DNA from: Bog-159 sp963738375
GTDB taxonomy: Bacteria > Acidobacteriota > Terriglobia > Bryobacterales > Bryobacteraceae
Reading direction: 5' to 3'
Assembly: GCA_963738375.1 (NCBI GenBank)
Contig: CAVTWL010000007.1
Span: 124,001-188,000, forward strand
DNA length: 64,000 nt
This document shows positions 57,566-64,000 of the stretch, in pieces; position 1 is the stretch's first letter; each line of letters starts with the position of its first letter. A program made the position numbers and the translations under genes. The notes beneath the pieces are model-generated. The model had not been told where the DNA came from. It saw only the letters and a program-made list of their open reading frames with translations, and did no database searches.

Positions 57566-57937
57566 TCAGGCGCGGAGGCCGGTCCAGTCTTCGGCCAGCA
57601 CGATGGAGTTGGCGGGATTGCGGGGATCGTAGCGGACCGCGATGTTGCCGGCGGGGGCGAAGGTGGCGGGCAGGTATTGCTGCAAGGCGGAAATATCTTG
57701 CGAAGCGGTATATTCGACGCCGCGAACGGCGTAGGAATAGACTACGACGCCATCGTGGAGGTCGAGGAGGTTGGCGTCGCCCATCTTACCGGAGGCGAGC
57801 AGCATGGAGCGTCGGCGGCGTTCTTTTTCGCCGGGCGTGACGCGGGAGCGCAGCCAGGCGCGCACAGCGATGGCGACGAGGAGAATGACGAGGACGCCTG
57901 ACAGCGCCGCGGTAATTACATCCGCTGTTGAATACAC
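57566..57937 (-). CDS. DUF3592-like membrane protein
   Basis: A 123-residue protein with one N-terminal helix (VITAALSGVLVILLVAIAVRAWL), then an extracytoplasmic part. This has VVYSYAVRGVEYTASQDIS and a closing IAVRYDPRNPANSIV. The YDPxNPxxS pattern is characteristic of DUF3592, function unknown. The start is GTG 57937. It follows the aldolase gene (stop 57950) by 12 bases on the same strand. Confidence 0.75.
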   Translation of the reverse strand: MYSTADVITAALSGVLVILLVAIAVRAWLRSRVTPGEKERRRRSMLLASGKMGDANLLDLHDGVVVYSYAVRGVEYTASQDISALQQYLPATFAPAGNIAVRYDPRNPANSIVLAEDWTGLRA

Positions 57938-57949
57938 CGTCTGCGATGG

Positions 57950-58612
57950 TTAACCGGCGACAGGGACTTCCTGGAAGACTTTGGCCCAGTCACTGAGGAA
58001 TTGCGCCAATCCTTTGTCGGTAAGGGGATGGTCGAAGAGCATATTCAGGACCTTGAGCGGCATGGTAGCGATGTGCGCACCGGCCGCGGCGGACTCGACC
58101 ACATGAGATGGAGAGCGCACGGAAGCTGCGAGGATCTGGGTGTTGTAACCCTGGACCTTATAAATGTTGGCGATGCTCTTGATAAGATCCATGCCGTTCC
58201 AGCCGATGTCGTCGAGGCGGCCGACGAAGGGGCTGACGATGTAGGCGCCGGCTTTGGCGGCGAGGATGGCCTGGGCCGGCGAGAAGCAGAGCGTGACGTT
58301 GACGCGGATGCCGTCCTTGGCCATGATGGAGGTGGCCTTGATGCCGTCGCGGGTGAGCGGGCATTTCACCACCACGTTCTTGTGGAGGCGGGCCAGGACG
58401 CTGCCTTCGCGGACCATCTGAGCGGCATCGGTGGAAACCACTTCGGCGCTGATATCTCCGTCGACGATGTCGCAGATGAGGCGGATCTGGTCCTCGAGGG
58501 GACGGCCTTCCTTGGCGATGAGCGTCGGATTGGTGGTGACGCCATCGACGATGCCCCAATCGGCGCCCTTTTTCAATTCGTCGAGGTTGGCGGTATCCAG
58601 AAAAAACTTCAC
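57950..58612 (-). CDS. Fructose-6-phosphate aldolase / transaldolase-like
   Basis: A 220-residue class I aldolase of the FSA/TalC type. It splits fructose 6-phosphate to dihydroxyacetone and glyceraldehyde 3-phosphate, or acts as a small transaldolase. MKFFLDTANLDELKK, GVTTNPTLIAKEG, Schiff-base Lys83 in NVVVKCPLT, and ILAASVRSPSHV are present. The GTG start at 58612 is set by a GGAGG 8 bases upstream. In-frame codons further upstream would run through the next gene's promoter. The gene is divergent from the small membrane protein gene, with 39 bases between. Confidence 0.92.
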   Translation of the reverse strand: MKFFLDTANLDELKKGADWGIVDGVTTNPTLIAKEGRPLEDQIRLICDIVDGDISAEVVSTDAAQMVREGSVLARLHKNVVVKCPLTRDGIKATSIMAKDGIRVNVTLCFSPAQAILAAKAGAYIVSPFVGRLDDIGWNGMDLIKSIANIYKVQGYNTQILAASVRSPSHVVESAAAGAHIATMPLKVLNMLFDHPLTDKGLAQFLSDWAKVFQEVPVAG

Positions 58613-58651
58613 GTTTGCACCCTCCGGTTCTTTTGAATTATAACATTGGGG

Positions 58652-59134
58652 ATGCCTTCGAACCGGCTGCCGGATCTGGCGCTGTTCCGCTACGCGTGGC
58701 TGCTTTTCATTCTGGTGACTTGTCTGAACGGGGCGATGTGGTGGTTTCGGGGGAAGCCGTCTATGGAGGCCAAGCCCGAGCTGGAATCGGGATATCGCCG
58801 GATGATCCGGGCATGGCTGATCTTCGGGAATCTGCCATGGGTGGTGATGGGGGCGGGAATCGTGTTTGGGGCGGTGCGGTCGATTTTCGATTACTGGAAT
58901 CCCCGCAACGGACCATACGTGATTTTCTTCTATTTCACGATCGTCATCCTGTGGTTTCTGGGTTATCGCTGGCTGTTCTTCCAGGGCGGGGCGGAAGATT
59001 TGGCGGCCCATCCGGGATTGATGAACGGGCCGCAGACGCCGCGGGCGATCAAAATGCTGTCACTGGTGATGCTGGCGGGCGGAATTGCCGGGCTTTCGAT
59101 GATGGTTTTCGGCAATATCCGGCTACCCCAATAG
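58652..59134 (+). CDS. Small four-helix membrane protein, function unknown
   Basis: A 160-residue protein with four hydrophobic segments (YAWLLFILVTCLNGAMWW, WLIFGNLPWVVMGAGIVFG, VIFFYFTIVILWFLGYRW, MLSLVMLAGGIAGLSMMVF). A short Pro/Lys-rich loop lies between helices 1 and 2. No family or catalytic residues are seen. Its last 12 bases overlap the 3' end of the convergent M20 gene. ATG 58652 is preferred to the TTG at 58646. Confidence 0.6.
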   Translation: MPSNRLPDLALFRYAWLLFILVTCLNGAMWWFRGKPSMEAKPELESGYRRMIRAWLIFGNLPWVVMGAGIVFGAVRSIFDYWNPRNGPYVIFFYFTIVILWFLGYRWLFFQGGAEDLAAHPGLMNGPQTPRAIKMLSLVMLAGGIAGLSMMVFGNIRLPQ

Positions 59135-60478
59135 GTCCAAGTAGCGCGCCACGGCTTCGATGCCGCGGTAGAAGTTGGGCAGGTGCAGCTTCTCGTTGGG
59201 CGCGTGGAGGTTGTCGTCGGGAAGACCGAAGCCCATCATGACGCTGGGAATGCCGAGGTTGTCCTCGAAGGCCGCCGACGATCGGGATGGAACCGCCGGA
59301 GCGGATGTAGACGGTGGCCTTGCCGAAGATTTCGGACATGGCTTCGGCGGCGGCGTGGATGAAGGGATTATCGGGATTCACCAGCGAAGGCGGCGCGGAG
59401 TGCAGGACCTTGAGTTCGGCGGTGACGCCGCGGGGGCAGGCGGCTGTCGACGGCGGCTTTCAGTTGCGCGGCGGCTTCCTCGGGGTTCTGATCGGCGACC
59501 AGGCGGGTGCTGATCTTGGCCACGGCGCGGGCGGGGATTACGGTCTTGGCGCCTTCGCCGGTGAAGCCGCCGCGGATGCCGTGGACTTCGAGGGTGGGCC
59601 GGGCCCAGAGGCGCTCGAACAGGGGAATGCCGGGCTCGCCGACCAGTTCGCGCGCGCCCATTTCCTTCTCCGTGTACTCCTTTTCGTCGAAGGGCAGGCG
59701 GGCCCAGGCTTCGCGCTCCTTGGGGCTGGGCGGCGACGACGCGATCGTAGAAGCCGGGAATGAGGATGTGGCCGTCGCGGTCTTTGAGCGCGGTGATGAT
59801 TTCGGCGATGGCCTGCAGCGGGTTGGGAGCGGCGCCGCCGTAGACGCCGGAGTGCAGATCGTGATTGGCGCCTTCGACATGCAGTTCGGCATAGACCATG
59901 CCGCGCAGGCCGACGCAGATGGTGGGCAGCTCGGGCGCGAACATTTCGGTGTCGCAGATGATGGCGGCGTCGGATTTCAGGCGCGGCGGGCTTGGTAGCG
60001 ACGTAGGCTTCGATATGCTCGCCGCCGGTTTCCTCTTCGCCTTCGATGAGGAATTTCACGTTTACGGGGAGCTTGCCGCGCGGTTTTGAGCAGGCCTTCG
60101 ACGGCCTTGATCAGAATGTAGGTCTGGCCTTTATCGTCGGACGAGCCGCGGGCGAAGATGTCGTCGCCGCGTACGTCGGGCTCGAAGGGAGGCGATTTCC
60201 ACTCGTCCAGCGGATCGGGCGGCTGGACGTCGTAGTGGCCGTAGAAGAGGAGGGTGGGCTTGCCGGGCGCGCCGAGCCACTCGGCGTAGACCAGCGGGTT
60301 GCCTTCGCCTTCGATCAATTCGCCGGTGAGCCCGGCGGCGCGCAGTTCGGCGAGGGCGAATTCGGCGGCGCGGCGGATATCGGGCTTATGCTCGGAGAGC
60401 GTGCTGATGCTGGGAATGCGGAGGAAGGTTTTCAAGCCCTTCGAGGAAGGCGGACTGATGCTCCTTGTAGTAGTTCAT
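59123..60478 (-). CDS. M20 dipeptidase, frameshifted in this sequence
   Basis: Zinc-dependent dipeptidase of the M20 family. Joined frames show LLFYGHYDVQPPDP, with the first zinc ligand His. ARGSSDDKGQ holds the shared Asp, FLIEGEEETGGEH the catalytic and ligand Glu, and ICDTEMFAP and AAAEAMSEIFGKA follow. The end is ARYLDLLG. Six frame changes (near 60437, 60085, 59985, 59740, 59450, 59270) all go in the same direction. About 455 residues is normal if each is a 2-base loss. The start ATG 60478 gives MNYYKEHQS. It probably degrades dipeptides in the cytoplasm. Confidence 0.85.
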
Positions 60479-60576
60479 GGCGAATGACCTCAGTGCCATT
60501 GTAATGCGTGGTGAATGGGGACACTTGGGAGATCGGATTCCGCTATAATCGGCAGCGGTGAGGAGGGCAACAAGGC

Positions 60577-61989
60577 ATGGTGCGGTTTAGCTGTTGCATG
60601 GTTCTGCTTAGCGCGCTGGCGAATCCATCGTCCGCGCAAACGTTCACCGAGTTAACCGGCTTCGACCTGGCAAACGGAGGCCGACCCGGATACGAATGTC
60701 TCGTTCAGGGAACCGATGGAAACCTCTATGGAACGACGACAGAGGGTGGACCGAACGGATCCGGGACGATCTTCAAGATAACGACAAGCGGAGCGATGAC
60801 CGTGTTGTACGGATTTAACGACGGACCCGATGGCGCCAATCCATCGGCTTCCCTGATGCTCGGTGCCGATGGAAACTTTTACGGGACTACCGAAAAGGCG
60901 GGAAGCAACAACTTCGGTACGATCTTCAAGATCACACCGGATGGAGTTCTGACAACGCTGCACAGTTTCGCGGGTCCAGACGGCGTGCCGCACAACTCCG
61001 GTTTGATCCAGGCGGCTGACGGCGACCTATACGGAACAACTGAGTATGGGGGGAGTGAGTACGGGGGAGGCTCCGCTGCCTGCCCGTATGGGTGCGGAAC
61101 CTTCTTCAAAATTACTACAAGCGGCGATTTCACAACACTCCGCAACTTCGCGGTGAGCGACGGCGTGGGCCCTTACGCCGGAGTCATCCAAGGAGGCGAC
61201 GGGAATTTCTACGGCACAACGCTTGCGGGCGGGGCGAACAATGCCGGAACGGCGTTCAGAATAACCGCGACCGGCGGCGTGACGACACTCTATAGCTTCT
61301 GTGCCCTGGCTTCGCCCTTTTGCTACGACGGAAACAATCCCAGTGGCGGATTGATGCTAGCAATTGACGGCAACTTCTACGGGACCACGGCGGAGGGTGG
61401 GACCGGAGGCTATGGCACGATCTACAAACTAACTCCCGAAGGCTCCCTTACGACATTGCACGACCTGGGCTTCAATAATGGTATCTATCCGTTTGCCGGA
61501 TTAGTACAAGGAACAGACGGCAATTTCTACGGGACGACGGAGAAAGGGAGCGAGGGCGGCGGCACATTATTCAAGATCACATACGGAGGCGCTCTGACGG
61601 TGCTTTACAGTCTTGGCGACGAGGGTGGAATCTATCCTCATGGCGGGCTCACGCAGGCGACGGACGGCAACTTCTACGGAACGACCTATGGTGGGGTCAT
61701 CGCCGACAGCACGGCCTACGGCACCGTTTTCAAGCTTTATGCCGGTTTGGGGCCGTTTGTCAGGACTGTGCCCGTTTCAGGCCGCGCCGGATCGATCATC
61801 CGAATCCTCGGCACGGACCTGACGGGCGCGACGGGACTCACTTTCAATGGGACGGCGGCGCCGTTCCAGATTGTTTCGGCCACGGAGATCATCGTTACTG
61901 TGCCTGTGGGTGCGACCACCGGTAAGATTCAGGTGGCCACGCCGGGCGGAACGCTGTATAGTAACGTCGAGTTTCGGGTGACGCAATGA
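60577..61989 (+). CDS. GloVer-type tandem-repeat protein with IPT/TIG domain
   Basis: A 470-residue exported protein (MVRFSCCMVLLSALANPSSA signal, strong GAGGAGG ribosome site). Seven or eight repeats of about 45-50 residues have the pattern DGNFYGTT, then GG, GT, FKIT and TLYSF, forming a predicted beta-propeller-like or solenoid fold. Residues about 390-470 form an IPT/TIG domain (FVRTVPVSGRAGSII ... IQVATPGG). Such proteins are plentiful in Acidobacteriota and Verrucomicrobia and are thought to be surface proteins. Codon use is less GC-rich than in neighbours. Confidence 0.85.
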   Translation: MVRFSCCMVLLSALANPSSAQTFTELTGFDLANGGRPGYECLVQGTDGNLYGTTTEGGPNGSGTIFKITTSGAMTVLYGFNDGPDGANPSASLMLGADGNFYGTTEKAGSNNFGTIFKITPDGVLTTLHSFAGPDGVPHNSGLIQAADGDLYGTTEYGGSEYGGGSAACPYGCGTFFKITTSGDFTTLRNFAVSDGVGPYAGVIQGGDGNFYGTTLAGGANNAGTAFRITATGGVTTLYSFCALASPFCYDGNNPSGGLMLAIDGNFYGTTAEGGTGGYGTIYKLTPEGSLTTLHDLGFNNGIYPFAGLVQGTDGNFYGTTEKGSEGGGTLFKITYGGALTVLYSLGDEGGIYPHGGLTQATDGNFYGTTYGGVIADSTAYGTVFKLYAGLGPFVRTVPVSGRAGSIIRILGTDLTGATGLTFNGTAAPFQIVSATEIIVTVPVGATTGKIQVATPGGTLYSNVEFRVTQ

Positions 61990-62201
61990 AACATTCGCAA
62001 GTCGTGGGGGCACGTACTTTGGCAGCGTCCAGAATTTGCGACGGGCGGTAACACATTTGAAGTGCGGCTGCGCGGTCATATATTAATGCGCTGGCATTTT
62101 GAGCTAAATCGCGCGCCCGCCTCTTGTGGCCCGGGAGCGTTAGGGGAAGCTCGGGAATAGGCGATACCACGCGCCGCACGATCTCGCTCGACAAAGTGCT
62201 G
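61990..62201. other. Intergenic region between the GloVer-repeat gene and uvrC
   Basis: These 212 bases lie between two convergent genes. No further gene, strong hairpin with T-run, or recognised RNA was seen. Confidence 0.5.
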
Positions 62202-64000
62202 TCAATCCCCATGATTTTCATCATACGGGACATGCGTGGCGACTTCCACCGGCTCGGCATAGAATCGCCTGACGCGGCGGGCGGCGGCTCTGCCAACGAC
62301 AGCGGTGAGTTGCTCCTCGGTGGCGGCGCGCACCAGTTCAGAGCTGCCGAAGTGTTTCAGGAGGCTCTGGACGGTTTTGCCGCCGACTCCCGCGATCTGG
62401 TCCAGTTCCGAGGTCAGGCTGCGGGCATTGCGGCGGGTGCGATGGAAGGTTACGGCGAAGCGATGGGCTTCATCGCGAATGGATTGGACCAGGTGCAGGA
62501 TGGGCGAGAAACGGTCGAGAACGATGGGTTCGTCTTCCTGACCTAGGACGTAGATGATTTCTTCGCGTTTGGCGATGGAGGCGAGAGGCTGATTGATGAT
62601 GCCGATGGCTTCCAGGGCGTCGGCTGCGGCATGCAGTTGGCCGATACCGCCGTCGATCAGGACGAGGCCGGGCATGGGCTGGTTTTCCTGCTGCAGGCGC
62701 GAATAGCGGCGGGTGACTACTTCGCGCATGCTGGCGAAATCGTCGTTGCCGACGACGGTGCGGATGATGAACTTGCGGTAGTCCGCCTTCTTCATGCGGC
62801 CGTCTTCCCAGACGACCATGCTGGCTACTTTGTCGGTGCCCTGAATGTGGGAGATGTCGAAACACTCGATGCGTTTGGGGGCTTCGGGAAGGGTGAGCGC
62901 GTCCTGGACGGCTTCCTGGATGGCGCGGGAGGAGGGCTTCAACACGCGGAAGCGGGCGTCGAAGCTGTGCTTGGCGTTGGTTTCGACCAGGTCGAGCATG
63001 GCCTTCTTCTGGCCGCGCTGGGGGGTGTGGATCTCGACTTTGCGGTTGCGCTTTTCGGTGAGCAGTTCTTCGAGCGCCTCGCGGTCTTCGAAATCGACGG
63101 GCACGTGGATGATGGCGGGGACGTAGGTCTGGTCGAGATAGATTTGCTTGAGCAGGGCGGAGAAGAACTGGGGTTCGTCGAATTCGTCCTGGTCTTCCCA
63201 GAAGTATTCGCGGCGGTCGACGATCTGGCCGTTGCGCAGGTGGAAGACGTTGAGCGCGACCAGCGGCGGCTCGGCATAGACGGCGAAGATATCGACGTCG
63301 TCGCCCTTGGCGGCGGCCATTTTCTGGCGCTCTTCCATCTCTTCGACGGTGGCGAGCAGGTCGCGGAGGGAGCCGGCTTCTTCGAAGCGCATGGCTTCGG
63401 AAGCTGCTTGCATGCGGGCGCGCAGTTCGGCGGCAAGGTCGCTGTGGCGGCCTTCGAGGAAGAGGCGGACGTCGCGGACGGCGCGCGCGTAGGTTTCGTT
63501 GGTGGTCAGGCCCTCGACGCAGGGTCCGAGGCAGCGATGGATGTGATACTGCAGGCAGGGCTTGGGATGGTAGCGGGTGAGATCCACCTTGCAGGAAGGC
63601 ACCAGGAAATGGCGATGGATGAAGTGGACCAGGCGGTGGGCGAGGTTGCCGGGAAAGTAGGGGCCGAAGTAGGTGGCGCCGTCTTTGCGCAGGCGGCGGG
63701 TGACGTAAACACGGGGATATTTCTCGGCGGTCAGCTTGATGTAGGGGTAGGTCTTGTCGTCGCGGAGCAGGATGTTGAAGCGCGGCTTCCACTGCTTGAT
63801 GAGGTTGTTTTCGAGCGCAAGCGCTTCTTTCTCGTTGTCGACGAGGATGTAATCGACATCGACGGCTTCGGAGATGAGCGTGCCGGTTTTGGTGTCGGCC
63901 AGGCGGTCGTCGTTGAAATAGCTGCGGACGCGAAGGCGCAGGCTTTTGGCCTTGCCGACGTAGATGACCTTACCTCCGGCGTCTTTATAGAGGTAAACAC
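62202..64000 (-). CDS. uvrC: Excinuclease ABC subunit C (5' end beyond window)
   Basis: Nucleotide-excision-repair nuclease subunit. About 598 C-terminal residues are in one intact frame from base 63998 to TGA 62202. The GIY-YIG nuclease domain begins at VYLYKDAGGKVIYVGKAKS, so only about 20 N-terminal residues are missing. Then come the UvrB-binding UVR motif (MRFEEAGSLRDLLATVEEME, cut at MRFEEAGSLRD) near residue 200 and the RNase-H-like C-terminal nuclease (IECFDISHIQGT, GLVLIDGGIGQL). The helix-hairpin-helix is IAGVGGKTVQSLL. It lacks the indels seen nearby, which shows that the errors are local. Confidence 0.95.
   Translation of the reverse strand, partial: VYLYKDAGGKVIYVGKAKSLRLRVRSYFNDDRLADTKTGTLISEAVDVDYILVDNEKEALALENNLIKQWKPRFNILLRDDKTYPYIKLTAEKYPRVYVTRRLRKDGATYFGPYFPGNLAHRLVHFIHRHFLVPSCKVDLTRYHPKPCLQYHIHRCLGPCVEGLTTNETYARAVRDVRLFLEGRHSDLAAELRARMQAASEAMRFEEAGSLRDLLATVEEMEERQKMAAAKGDDVDIFAVYAEPPLVALNVFHLRNGQIVDRREYFWEDQDEFDEPQFFSALLKQIYLDQTYVPAIIHVPVDFEDREALEELLTEKRNRKVEIHTPQRGQKKAMLDLVETNAKHSFDARFRVLKPSSRAIQEAVQDALTLPEAPKRIECFDISHIQGTDKVASMVVWEDGRMKKADYRKFIIRTVVGNDDFASMREVVTRRYSRLQQENQPMPGLVLIDGGIGQLHAAADALEAIGIINQPLASIAKREEIIYVLGQEDEPIVLDRFSPILHLVQSIRDEAHRFAVTFHRTRRNARSLTSELDQIAGVGGKTVQSLLKHFGSSELVRAATEEQLTAVVGRAAARRVRRFYAEPVEVATHVPYDENHGD

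Overview
The window reads as chromosomal DNA of a GC-rich bacterium, most likely an Acidobacteriota of the Solibacter/Bryobacter type. The evidence is an 828-codon double-domain orphan ABC permease of the ADOP kind, two MacB-like permeases, several small exported proteins typical of that phylum, a Ser/Thr kinase with an N-terminal zinc ribbon, and high G+C codon use throughout. This placement is inference from protein character; no rRNA is present.

Layout. 0-2.6 kb: two MacB/FtsX-type permeases. 2.5-10.8 kb (minus): CoA-binding protein, metY, SnoaL-like protein, then gltD and gltB behind a sigma-70-like promoter with repeated ATGCARTAT sites. 11.1-19.6 kb (plus): a tightly packed envelope block with an exported methyltransferase-like protein, an orphan NarL-type histidine kinase, a beta-propeller (GH43-like) protein, a small anchored protein, ileS, lspA, lgt and a TolB/PL22-like propeller. 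19.6-25.9 kb (minus): comEC, a carboxylesterase and a GH3 glucosidase. A tRNA-Pro gene at 26.1 kb is followed by about 1.4 kb of broken, less GC-rich gene fragments that look like a decayed insertion. 27.6-43.1 kb: GT2, lysS, LolC/E permease, DUF302, an orphan M17 N-domain, the Ser/Thr kinase, DUF6314-like protein, FKBP, a small exported protein divergent from an FHA-GAF-sigma54 activator, a beta-lactamase-fold hydrolase, and LemA with two TPM proteins. 43.1-51.9 kb: three DUF190 domains in two genes, an IS4-type transposase relic, mmsA, a queuosine-precursor transporter, an enolase-superfamily protein, a 724-residue coiled-coil protein, and mgtC coupled to a class-I glutamine amidotransferase. 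52-64 kb: ADOP permease, membrane protein, S8 protease with NIVWGT repeats, DUF3592, fructose-6-phosphate aldolase/transaldolase, M20 dipeptidase, a GloVer-repeat protein and the 3' part of uvrC.

Sequence quality matters here. gltB, gltD, ileS, the first permease and the M20 peptidase are each cut by many frameshifts, although they are housekeeping genes whose domains are complete when the frames are joined. In gltB, the first permease and the M20 gene every shift I could follow goes the same way (+1, equivalent to -2), and most are repaired by adding back one GC/CG dinucleotide in a CG-rich run. lysS and a TPM gene have single-base losses in poly-G. I treat these as consensus errors, not pseudogenes; the fragments after tRNA-Pro and the IS4 relic I treat as genuinely decayed.

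The most attractive leads are: a TTGGC-N7-ATGC sigma-54 promoter in front of the small exported gene that is divergent from the sigma-54 activator; the repeated operator-like sites before gltBD; the tRNA-Pro scar with nuclease-like and Schlafen-like fragments; the NIVWGT repeat tail of the S8 protease; the repeat-bearing coiled-coil protein; and the unusual mgtC leader. I did not find a CRISPR array, a complete mobile element, an rRNA operon or an intact defence system.
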